Source: JBAYJC01 sp041665285
Lineage (GTDB): Bacteria > Patescibacteriota > Patescibacteriia > 2-12-FULL-60-25
Direction of reading: 5' to 3'
Assembly: GCA_041665285.1 (NCBI GenBank)
Contig: JBAYJC010000003.1
Coordinates: 82,911-146,910 of the forward strand
DNA: 64,000 bases
Below the pieces are notes generated by a model that saw only the letters and a list, made by a program, of their open reading frames with translations, was not told the origin of the DNA and did not search any database. The position numbers and the translations under genes are program-made. Shown in pieces: positions 17,001 through 24,891 of this stretch. How positions within the stretch are numbered: the stretch's first letter is position 1; each line of letters starts with the position of its first letter.

Positions 17001-19157
17001 TCCTTTTTTCCCTTCCGATCAAGAGATCGAGATGGAAAAAGGGATGACTACACTCCGGACGGCCGTTGGCCTATAGGAAAATCGTCACCCCTGCAATTTG
17101 GAAGGCGACTGTAGCCCATCCGGAGCAAGCCTGGAGTTACGGCGTCGCCTTCCTTCTCTCTTCGGTAGCGACTACACGAAAGGTGTCCCTGACTCGTAAA
17201 GGGTTGTCACTACCGATACCTGTTGAGCGACTCAATCCATTGCGTCGAAAGACTCCAGCCACGTTGTCGCTCATGTAACTTCGCGAGGACTTAGGGGTGG
17301 TTGTCGAAAGACCTTTGCCGCTGATGTCCTCGCGCCTCTTTTCCCTTGGTGATCACAAGATAACCGCGGAAAAAGAGGAGTGACTCATCAGCGACTGTAG
17401 TAATACTGTGCCGCGTTTGTCACTCCTCCTCATCTTGGGATGACTCAAATGCCGACGTCGAAAGACTGTCGTCCAACCGTCATCCCGTTCCTTTCACCTG
17501 TTGGGTGACTTTCGCTGACGCGTCAAAAGACTAATCTGGCTTTGTCGCCCACCCAAACCTCGCGAGGACTGAAGATACAACGTCGAAAGACTGTCGGTCC
17601 TCTGTCCTCGCGCCTCTTTTCCTCTTTCGATGATGATCGAGATGGGAAAAGGGGCGACTGCTCGCGTACTGTTGCAAGACTTGGAGTATGCCGTCACCCC
17701 TGCAATTTGGAAGGCGACTACTGCCCGCGTGGCGCAAGCCTATGGTACGTACGTCCCCTTCCTTCTCTCTTCGGTGGCGACTACAGTGCAAACGTTGAAT
17801 GACTGCACCCAGAGTGTCGCTACCGATTCCTGTTGGGCGACTCGGCGTGAATCGTCGAAAGACTTTACTACGTGTGTCACCCACCTGACTTCGCGAGGAC
17901 TTGGTGCCGGATGTCGAAAGACTTCACCGCTGCTGTCCTCGCGCCTCTTTTCCCTTGGTGATCACAAGATGACCATGGAAAAAGAGGAGCGACTCTTCTC
18001 TGAGCGTAGAAATACTCGAAGTTGGCTGTCGCTCCTCCTCATCTCGGGATGACTGATCGAGACGCGTGCAAGACTGCCCAAAGATTGTCATCCCGCTCCT
18101 TTCCCCGTTGGGCGACTTTCGTCAGCTCGTCGAGAGACTGTCGTGTTGATGTCGCCCACCCAACCTCGCGAGGACTTTGCACCGCATGTCGAAAGACTGC
18201 CACGCGAATGTCCTCGCGCCTCTTTTTCTCTTTCGATAACGATCGAGATGGAAAAAGGGGTGACTTATCATGACACGTCGTAAGACTCGAGGTGATGTGT
18301 CTCCCCTGCAATTTGGAAGGCGACTGCCGATGCAATGGCGTAAGCCTGTGGTGCGTACGTCGCCTTTCTCCTCTCTTCGGTAGCGACTCAGACAGGACCG
18401 TCGCAAGACTCTCTGTGCATTGTCGCTACTGATCCCTGTTGGGCGACTCTCGGTCGAATGTCAAAAGACTAGACCGTGTTTGTCGCCCACCCAACATCGC
18501 GAGGACTTTGATTCGGCCCGTCGAAAGACTCAGCGCGCAGTGTCCTCGCGCCTCTTTTCCCTTGGTGATCACAAGATGACCATGGAAAAAGAGGAGCGAC
18601 CTGGAGGCCGATGTGGCAACACTGTAGATGGTCAGTCGCTCCTCCTCATCTCGGGATGACTTGAAGCCGGTTGTCATCAGACTCAGGTTTGCCTGTCGTC
18701 CCGCTCCTTTCACCTGTTGGGTGACTTTCGCTGACGCGTCAAAAGACTATTCAGGCGTTGTCACCCGCCTAACCTCGCGAGGACTTTCGTAGCCCAGTCG
18801 AAAGACTAGATTTGCCGTTGTCCTCGCGCCTCTTTTCCTCTTTCGATGATGATCGAGATGGAAAAAGGGGTGACTGACCGCGACCAGTCAAAAACTATCG
18901 TTCAGCTGTCACTCCTGCAATTTGGAAGACGACTCATGTACCGACGTCGTAAGACTACACTTCGTGCGTCGCCTTCCTCTTCTATCCGGTAGCGACTCAG
19001 GTAGGACTGTCGTAGGACTCTCCATGCCACGTCGCTACTGATTCCCGTTAGGCGACTGTCGATACCTCGTCGAAAGACTGTCGTGTTGACGTCGCCCACC
19101 CAATCTCGCGAGGACTGGGACCGCTTTGTCGCAAGACTTTAGTACAGACGTCCTCGC
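17001..19157 (+). repeat. Right dual-guide stem-loop array, 32 units in alternating 5- and 4-unit blocks
   Basis: Same unit plan as the left array. Blocks end at about 17334, 17611, 17943, 18218, 18550, 18828 and 19157, alternating ~330 and ~278 bp (super-period ~607 bp). Five-unit blocks begin with a guide-free hairpin (inner stem TCGAT/ATCGA) and have outer stems of the types AAGGGGTGAC, GGAAGGCGAC, GGTAGCGAC, GTTGGGCGAC, CGCGAGGAC. Four-unit blocks begin with another hairpin (GGTGATC-acaa-GATGACC) and have GAGGAGCGAC, CGGGATGAC, GTTGGGCGAC, CGCGAGGAC. Spacers are 11 nt after an almost invariant T (12 in a few units) and differ between units. Covariation is clear: apical GTA/TAC, GTG/CAC and GG/CC variants, outer GAGTGAC/GTCACTC next to GAGCGAC/GTCGCTC. 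The unit near 17510 and the one near 18716 share an identical left spacer (TTCGCTGACGC). Short open frames inside are artefacts. Confidence 0.85.
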
Positions 19158-19165
19158 AACCAAAA

Positions 19166-19200
19166 ACCCGACCCCTTACAGGGCCGGGCGTTTTATTTTT
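19166..19200 (+). terminator. Terminator of the right guide array
   Basis: CCCGACCC-cttaca-GGGCCGGG followed by TTTTATTTTT, directly after the last unit. Confidence 0.85.
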
Positions 19201-19231
19201 AGAACTCGACCAGGCGCATGCAATACGCCCC

Positions 19232-19260
19232 TACACGAACGTCACGCCGCTCACCACATC
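19232..19260. repeat. Copy of the gyrA 3' end (direct repeat with 21092-21120)
   Basis: 28 of 29 bases match the last codons of gyrA at 21092-21120 in the same orientation (minus-strand reading VVSGVTFV then stop). The flanking bases do not match. The pair brackets the receiver and TrmB-like genes. Confidence 0.75.
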
Positions 19261-19328
19261 CACTACTTTCGCATCTTTCCTATGTTTACCGCCATAACCG
19301 TCGAGTGACTCAACGATTCTGGTGGGTT

Positions 19329-19353
19329 GCCGAGAACGAGTGCACGTTCTCGG
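19329..19353 (-). other. Strong hairpin downstream of the receiver-domain gene
   Basis: GCCGAGAAC-gagtgca-cGTTCTCGGC type stem of nine pairs lies about 50 nt after the minus-strand stop at 19400. There is no clear T-run, so it may be a transcript-end stabiliser rather than a classic terminator. The rest of 19261-19399 holds nothing I recognise. Confidence 0.5.
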
Positions 19354-19399
19354 CAGGTTGTGTTTGGGGATCCCGTCTATTGTGGCCCGACGGGAAGGG

Positions 19400-20008
19400 T
19401 TACAGGCCAGGGACGACCCTGCACGGCTCCTCATCCGAGAGGAGCAACTTCAGGAGCATACCCCAGTCCTTCCCCAACTGGTTGCCAGAGCCGTAGCAAC
19501 CGTAGCACTTGTAGTCCCGCAACGTGCCCGTGCCCTGGCACTTGTTGCAGACCGTCCCCTGGAGCGGGAACGTCGCCGGGTACTGGAAGAACTTCACGGC
19601 CGCTCCGTTGAGGAGCAACCGGACGCCACCGCTATTCCGCAACCACTCGAACGGGTCGAGCATGGCGGACATTGGGTGATCGTGGTGGTTGGCGTCAGTC
19701 ACCACCGCGATGTACTGCGCGCCACTCATGGCCGCGAGGAATACGAGGGGGAACCCAAAGGGCATCTCCTGCCCCTCGAACTGCCTCGCCTCCGGTCCCA
19801 GAGGCAACACCGCTCCGGCCCGGCTCTTCGGGCAAGGCATGAGGAGGTCGAGCAGTACGACCTCGTAATCCCCATGCGACCAACGGAGGAGCGAAAACCC
19901 CTCCTCGAAGTTCTTGGCCACAACCACCTCGTAACCGGAGTCCGCGAGGGACTTGGTAGCAGAGGCCTGGTTGTTCGCGCCGTCGTCAATGACCAGGATC
20001 TTCTTCAT
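19400..20008 (-). CDS. Receiver-like domain fused to DnaJ-type zinc finger
   Basis: The start (MKKILVIDDG) is set by AAGGAG 6 nt upstream. Residues 1-60 look like a response-regulator receiver: acidic pair D8-D9 and a phospho-acceptor candidate D54 in VVLLDLLMP. An insertion follows before AQYIAVVTDANHHDHP. Residues ~150-175 (CNKCQGTG ... CYGCYGSG) carry two CxxCxGxG motifs of the DnaJ zinc-finger type, expected to bind one zinc. No output DNA-binding domain is present, so it may act by protein contacts. No histidine kinase is encoded nearby. GC-rich. Confidence 0.7.
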   Translation of the reverse strand: MKKILVIDDGANNQASATKSLADSGYEVVVAKNFEEGFSLLRWSHGDYEVVLLDLLMPCPKSRAGAVLPLGPEARQFEGQEMPFGFPLVFLAAMSGAQYIAVVTDANHHDHPMSAMLDPFEWLRNSGGVRLLLNGAAVKFFQYPATFPLQGTVCNKCQGTGTLRDYKCYGCYGSGNQLGKDWGMLLKLLLSDEEPCRVVPGL

Positions 20009-20210
20009 GGTGGACTCCTTGTGTGTCCAGGGCGAAATTGCCCACCGCAAGCGTTGATCTGCTCAACACCTCTGGCGGACAAGCTCTTGTTGATTGTCGA
20101 AAGAACATAGTACCTCATTTTCTCATTTTGGTCAATGGTTGTGGACAAATAAAGTTATAAAATACGATTATTTGGCTAGATTTGGTGAAATACTTTGTTG
20201 TACATTATTG

Positions 20211-20239
20211 TTGACAAGCTGTGGATAATGTGGCATTAT
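20211..20239 (+). promoter_or_regulatory. Promoter of the TrmB-like gene with a DnaA box in its spacer
   Basis: TTGACA, 17 nt, CATTAT, with TGTGGATAA (a perfect DnaA box, reverse of TTATCCACA) at 20220-20228 between the two elements. A second related 9-mer, TGTGGACAA, lies near 20144. The ATG is only 7 nt after the -10, so the transcript is nearly leaderless. Confidence 0.65.
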
Positions 20240-20246
20240 CTCTCCT

Positions 20247-21047
20247 ATGCCCTCCCCTTACGACCTTCTCTCTCACTTCGGCTTTTCTTCTGGCGAAAGC
20301 GAAGTGTATCTTGCCACGCTCGCGCTTGGACGTCCGAGCGTGGCTGATATTGGCAAAAAAATCGGGAAAAACCGCACGGCTGTGTATTTTCACGTCAATA
20401 ATCTGATGCGCAAGGGCTTGCTCAAAGAAACGCGCCAGGGCAAAAAAAAGCGCTTCCTGGCCCTGCAACCCAACGACCTTTCCGAGCAGTTCGAGCGCTA
20501 TGCCACTGACTTCAAAAGCCTGGTCCCACAGCTTGAGGCTCTCAAAAAAATCGATATTGAGGCACCCGTGATCGAGGTTATCGAATCACGCCGCGGCTAT
20601 TTTCAGATGTACAACGAGGCCGCTTCTATGCCCGAGGGTTCGATCTTTTACGTCATAGAAGGAAAAACCGCGCTCAAAGGCGAGCTATCATTACTCACCA
20701 AAGAACAGTGGAGCACATTTTTCAAGCGCATGGCCGAGCGCCGCATCATCACAAAAGGGATTTTCACGGATGAATCTTTGCGCATTCCAAAAACCGACCT
20801 TCCACAAGAATCGCGAGCCGCACTCGGAGGCCGCATCTTTCACCTACACACACTTCCGGAAGCCAGTCTGCCGTTTGAGCAACTACTCTGTATTTACGGC
20901 GACAAAGTCGCGTTTCTGTTCCCGGAACAAGCCCTAATCATCACCATGAAACACCACGGCATTGCGCAATCCCTTGTGGCCCTTTTCGAAGGATTGTGGC
21001 TGTTCGCAAAACCAGTCCCACAAGCCTGGAAAGAGGTAGGAATATAA
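20247..21047 (+). CDS. TrmB-family transcriptional regulator
   Basis: 266 residues. Residues ~1-75 form a winged helix (FGFSSGESEVYLATLALGRPSVADIGKKIGKNRTAVYFHVNNLMRKGL) typical of TrmB regulators, followed by a helix and a C-terminal domain (VIEVIESRRGYFQMYNEAASM ...) similar to the effector-binding part seen in shortened TrmB proteins. Such proteins usually repress sugar or metabolic genes; target unknown. The DnaA box in its promoter suggests control tied to replication (inference). Ends at a strong terminator. Confidence 0.85.
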   Translation: MPSPYDLLSHFGFSSGESEVYLATLALGRPSVADIGKKIGKNRTAVYFHVNNLMRKGLLKETRQGKKKRFLALQPNDLSEQFERYATDFKSLVPQLEALKKIDIEAPVIEVIESRRGYFQMYNEAASMPEGSIFYVIEGKTALKGELSLLTKEQWSTFFKRMAERRIITKGIFTDESLRIPKTDLPQESRAALGGRIFHLHTLPEASLPFEQLLCIYGDKVAFLFPEQALIITMKHHGIAQSLVALFEGLWLFAKPVPQAWKEVGI

Positions 21048-21082
21048 AAAGACGTGGTAACAAACCACGTCTTTTTTTGTTT
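21048..21082 (+). terminator. Terminator between TrmB-like gene and gyrA
   Basis: AGACGTGGT-aacaa-ACCACGTCT followed by TTTTTTG; symmetric enough to serve both convergent genes. Confidence 0.9.
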
Positions 21083-21090
21083 GTCATTTT

Positions 21091-23559
21091 TTACACGAAC
21101 GTCACGCCACTCACCACATCGCCTTCTTCCTTGAATCGCATGATGCGTACACCTTGCGTATCACGACCGAGGGATGGTACGGATTTGAATGGTGTGCGGA
21201 TCACGATGCCGTTCTTGGAGATGAGAATCAGGTCTTGATCATCGTCTTTGCCGGAAACATACGCGCCGACCACTCCGCCGGTCTTGTTGCCGACCTTGGC
21301 TGTGCGCATGCCAGAGCCTCCGCGACCCTGAGCGCCGTACTCTTTGAGATTCGTGCGCTTACCCATGCCATTTTCCGTGATAACGAAGAGCTCAAGAAGT
21401 CCCTTGTCCGCAACAGATGGGCTGATCACATCCATGCCGATCACGCCATCGCCTGTTTTGGAGAGCTTGATGCCACGCACACCTGCGGCCGGACGACCCA
21501 TAGCGCGAACATCTTCTTCGCTAAAGCGAATAGACTGACCAAGCTTGGTGATGAGCATGATGTGATCTGTGCCAGATGAAGGTTTTACCCAAATGAGTTC
21601 GTCACCTTCATCCAAGCCAATCGCAATCAAGCCACTGCGGCGTACATTGTCGAATTCGCCAATCTCGCATTTCTTGATGGTTCCCAAGCGCGTGACCATC
21701 ACCAGATATTTTGCGCCTTCAACATGGTCTGTTGGCAAGGTGACTGTCACGCGTTCACCAGGAGACAACTGGAGGAAATTTACAATCGCTTGTCCTTTGG
21801 ATGTGCGGCTTCCTGGAGGAAGTTCGTGTGCCTTCAAGCGGAAAACACGGCCGCGAGAGGTGAAGAACATGATGTCTGCATGCGTATTCGTGCTAAACAT
21901 CATGCGTACCGTATCCAATTCTTTGGTTTCCAACCCAATCACACCCTTACCTCCGCGATGTTGGGCCTTAAATGTGTCCGGTGGCAAACGTTTTATGTAG
22001 CCATCTTCTGTCAGCATGATGATCGTATCTTCTTGCGGCACCAAATCTTCCATGGAAAACTCGCCAACAGCGTGTGGAATGATTTTTGTGCGGCGTTCGT
22101 CGCCGTATTTCTCGCGTAATGCGACGACTTCCTCTGTCACGATACCAAGGATTTTCTTCGGGGAGTTCAAAATGGACTCAAGTTCGTCAATCAACTTCTT
22201 TTTCTCTTCCCATTCCTGCTCTACGCGCAGGCGTTCGAGATTTGCCAGCTGTTGCAAGCGCATTTCCAAAATGGCGCCGGCCTGGATTTCCGTGAGTTTG
22301 AACTTTTTGACGAGGTTATCTTTGGCTTCGTCCTTATCTTTGGACTTTTTGATGGTCGCAATGATGTCATCGATATGCAAAAGAGCAATGCGCAAGCCAT
22401 CCAAAATATGCATGCGATCCTTTGCACGGTTCAAATCATACGTTGTGCGACGACGAACCACCTCTTTACGATGCGTCAAATACTCTTCGAGATGGCCCTT
22501 GAGCGTCAAAATACGCGGCTGGATCCCGTCGACAAGACACAGCGAGTTCACACCAAACGATTCTTGCAACTGCGTCATCTTGAACAGCTGGTTCAAGACT
22601 TTTTTGGGATACGCGTCCTTTTTCAGTTCAATCACCACGCGAATACCCTCTTTATTGGACTCATCGCGCAAATCACGAATGCCTTCAATGCGTTTTTCGT
22701 TGACATGCTCGGCAATGCGCTCGAGCAACATGGCCTTATTCACCTGATACGGTAATTCATTCACGATAATTTGAAAGGTTCCGGCTTTTTCTTCGACGAT
22801 TTCTGCCACCGCACGCATCACGATACTTCCACGGCCTGTTGCGTACGCGGTTTTGATGGCCTCTTTGTCATAGATGATGCCGCCGGTTGGAAAATCCGGA
22901 CCAGGGATGTGCACCATGAGCTCATCGATCGTGATCTCTGGATTTTCGATTAATGCCACAATGCCGTTACACAGCTCCGTGAGGTTATGCGGAGGAATGT
23001 TCGTGGCCATGCCAACCGCAATGCCTACCGTGCCATTCAACAGCAGGTTAGGAAGTTTTGCAGGTAAAACCGCCGGCTCTTGATGCGATCCGTCATAGTT
23101 TGGACGAAAATTGACGGTCTCTTTTTCAATATCAAACAGTAACTCCTCTGCAATGGGTGACAGTTTTGCCTCTGTATAACGCATGGCGGCCGCACTATCG
23201 CCATCAACAGAGCCAAAGTTACCCTGTCCCTTCACGAGCGGATAACGCATGGCAAAATCCTGAGCCATGCGCACCATGGATTCATACACCGCGGAATCAC
23301 CATGCGGATGATACTTACCAAGCACTTCACCAACCACGGTTGCAGATTTGCGGAATTTTCCATTTGCGCGCAACCCAATATCCCACATCGCATACAAAAT
23401 ACGGCGATGCACAGGCTTCATGCCATCGCGAACATCTGGAAGCGCGCGGTCGACAATAACGGACATCGCATAGTCGAGAAAGGATGTTTGGATTTCCTCG
23501 ACAAGCGAGCGCGGCTCGATTTTACCGTTGATCACCGGAAGTTGGGGTTGTGCGGACAT
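21091..23559 (-). CDS. gyrA: DNA gyrase subunit A
   Basis: 822 residues, full length. Catalytic tyrosine Y128 in AAAMRYTE; quinolone-determining region GKYHPHGDSAVYESM with Ser89. The C-terminal pinwheel has the GyrA-box QHRGGKG, which separates gyrase from topoisomerase IV. It introduces negative supercoils with GyrB, which is not in this window. The last codons are duplicated at 19232-19260. Preceded at short spacing by two minus-strand genes (24114 and 23587), suggesting one operon. No Shine-Dalgarno. Confidence 0.97.
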   Translation of the reverse strand: MSAQPQLPVINGKIEPRSLVEEIQTSFLDYAMSVIVDRALPDVRDGMKPVHRRILYAMWDIGLRANGKFRKSATVVGEVLGKYHPHGDSAVYESMVRMAQDFAMRYPLVKGQGNFGSVDGDSAAAMRYTEAKLSPIAEELLFDIEKETVNFRPNYDGSHQEPAVLPAKLPNLLLNGTVGIAVGMATNIPPHNLTELCNGIVALIENPEITIDELMVHIPGPDFPTGGIIYDKEAIKTAYATGRGSIVMRAVAEIVEEKAGTFQIIVNELPYQVNKAMLLERIAEHVNEKRIEGIRDLRDESNKEGIRVVIELKKDAYPKKVLNQLFKMTQLQESFGVNSLCLVDGIQPRILTLKGHLEEYLTHRKEVVRRRTTYDLNRAKDRMHILDGLRIALLHIDDIIATIKKSKDKDEAKDNLVKKFKLTEIQAGAILEMRLQQLANLERLRVEQEWEEKKKLIDELESILNSPKKILGIVTEEVVALREKYGDERRTKIIPHAVGEFSMEDLVPQEDTIIMLTEDGYIKRLPPDTFKAQHRGGKGVIGLETKELDTVRMMFSTNTHADIMFFTSRGRVFRLKAHELPPGSRTSKGQAIVNFLQLSPGERVTVTLPTDHVEGAKYLVMVTRLGTIKKCEIGEFDNVRRSGLIAIGLDEGDELIWVKPSSGTDHIMLITKLGQSIRFSEEDVRAMGRPAAGVRGIKLSKTGDGVIGMDVISPSVADKGLLELFVITENGMGKRTNLKEYGAQGRGGSGMRTAKVGNKTGGVVGAYVSGKDDDQDLILISKNGIVIRTPFKSVPSLGRDTQGVRIMRFKEEGDVVSGVTFV

Positions 23560-23586
23560 AAGGCATGAACAGCATTGAGGTAACGA

Positions 23587-24075
23587 TTATCTTTTATTTT
23601 GCGCAGGTTTCAAGGGAGCGGTCGAGCTTGTCTGCTCAGCCTGAGCCTCTTCAAGATTGCGCAACATCTGGTCTTTCACTTCGAGGAACTTTTTATCAGA
23701 CAGCACACGCCCAATGTCTTCTGTTGAGGGGGGCGTGCCGTAGGCGGCTTTTGTGCGTTCAACGCTCTCTGTAAACGTTTGCACAAGGCCATGCTCCATT
23801 GCTGGCTGACGAAACCGGATATTGGTATCAAGCGTCATCCACCATCCGCTAACGATCACAAGGCAGGATGCAAGCACTCCAATAGGGAATGCCCATTTGG
23901 ATGGTTGCGGCTGATTTGCTCGCACAAGGCTGTGCCGGAGAATCATGTCTCGTACCACGGCATGCTTTTGCGTGCTGTCCAAGTTCGCCGTGCCCTCACG
24001 ATCAAACGAAAGCTCCTGCTCTTCCTGCGAAGAAGCTCTGCGCTTTGGCGATGTGCGGCGTACGGTGCGTGGCAT
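23587..24075 (-). CDS. Hypothetical single-pass membrane protein
   Basis: The start (MPRTVRRTSPKRR) is preferred over an upstream ATG because it leaves a normal gap to the previous gene. The 162-residue protein has a basic N-terminus, one membrane segment (WAFPIGVLASCLVIVSGWW) and an external tail with the helix TEDIGRVLSDKKFLEVKDQML. Family not recognised. It lies 39 nt after the MBL-fold gene and 28 nt before gyrA. Confidence 0.7.
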   Translation of the reverse strand: MPRTVRRTSPKRRASSQEEQELSFDREGTANLDSTQKHAVVRDMILRHSLVRANQPQPSKWAFPIGVLASCLVIVSGWWMTLDTNIRFRQPAMEHGLVQTFTESVERTKAAYGTPPSTEDIGRVLSDKKFLEVKDQMLRNLEEAQAEQTSSTAPLKPAQNKR

Positions 24076-24113
24076 AGAGGCGTGTGTAAAAGAGCAAAGG
24101 GACACGATCGTTT

Positions 24114-24752
24114 TTATGTATGTTCCAACACAACCACAACCGTCTCATCTGCAGGCAAATCCTTTTTCGTTACCTTGAGCTTGTTTGCATCCTGTCGTTT
24201 GCACACACCGAGCTCTTTGCAAAAAGCATCAACGGTTCCGAGATCAGTAGAAATGCCCTCAATGTGGTGGCTAATCGGAATGACAATGCGCGGCTCAACA
24301 CTGGCGATCACTTCGCGTGCTTGCTTGGCATTCAAGAGTTTACCACCACCTACTGGCAAAAGAAGCACATCGATATTTTCTAAGCCGCCCAGCTCTTCTT
24401 CTGTAGGAACGCGTTCAACTCCGCCCAGGAATCCAAGAGAAACGCCTTCGATTTCAAAGCGATACATGAGCGGGCGCTTGGCATTACCATCCTTCATGGG
24501 GATGGCATACGCAAAAACACCTTTTACCTCATATTCACCTGGATCTTGAATAAGGAATGGTTCGTTTGCGAGCTGATCCAAACCAAAACGTGAAGTGTCT
24601 TGATGGGACAACGCAACAATATCCGGCGCAAGATTGCGCGGAAGTTTTAGCCCTGTTTCAGGGCAAAATGGGTCTGTCAACAACGTGGCTTCCTTGTCTT
24701 GCGACGAGGTTTCAATGCGCACGCAGGAAAAACCATGCCAGAATATCTGCAT
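24114..24752 (-). CDS. Metallo-beta-lactamase-fold hydrolase (UlaG-like), degenerate metal site
   Basis: 212 residues with the MBL-fold layout seen in UlaG-like Zn-dependent hydrolases: MQIFWHGFSCVRIE at the N-terminus, LLTDPF, then DIVALSHQDTSRFG where HxHxDH is expected, so only one histidine and one aspartate of the motif remain. GVSLGFLGGVER and LLLPVGGG follow. It may bind one metal or act without one. Probably first gene of the gyrA operon; such homologues are common in Patescibacteria. Confidence 0.75.
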   Translation of the reverse strand: MQIFWHGFSCVRIETSSQDKEATLLTDPFCPETGLKLPRNLAPDIVALSHQDTSRFGLDQLANEPFLIQDPGEYEVKGVFAYAIPMKDGNAKRPLMYRFEIEGVSLGFLGGVERVPTEEELGGLENIDVLLLPVGGGKLLNAKQAREVIASVEPRIVIPISHHIEGISTDLGTVDAFCKELGVCKRQDANKLKVTKKDLPADETVVVVLEHT

Positions 24753-24817
24753 AGCTGGTCCATTTTAGCATCCTTCCCAACGGATTCCAAGGGGAAAATC
24801 AAGCCTTGCACACCCTA

Positions 24818-24846
24818 TTGACAAAAGGGCTGTTTTGCACTAAATA
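24818..24846 (+). promoter_or_regulatory. Promoter for the 24892-25266 gene
   Basis: TTGACA, exactly 17 nt, TAAATA. The leader has TTCAGATGCACCTCAAA at 24865-24881, nearly repeated before the next gene at 25501. Confidence 0.8.
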
Positions 24847-24891
24847 TACACCAGTTCTGTCTCGTTCAGATGCACCTCAAAGGAGAACCCC

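Noticed and set aside
15100..17050. Active IS110-type insertion sequence
   Set aside because: No element ends, no single bridge-RNA-like leader, many guide units instead of one, and degenerate catalytic residues.
17620..17660. Box C (RUGAUGA) motif as evidence for snoRNA-like units
   Set aside because: ATGATGA appears in one copy of a linker hairpin only; other copies read differently, so it is chance.
17494..19099. Several 60-140 codon frames inside the right array
   Set aside because: They arise from the repeats, break at unit boundaries and have no ribosome sites.
14319..19157. CRISPR array
   Set aside because: No single direct repeat of 23-47 bp; units are internally symmetric hairpins with two short spacers and several stem families, and no cas gene is present.
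19231..19434. Minus-strand frame ending VVSGVTFV
   Set aside because: Only the last ~10 codons match gyrA; the rest is random, so it is a repeat copy, not a gene.
19322..20110. 262-codon plus-strand frame opposite the receiver gene
   Set aside because: Shadow frame; the minus strand has AAGGAG and domain motifs.
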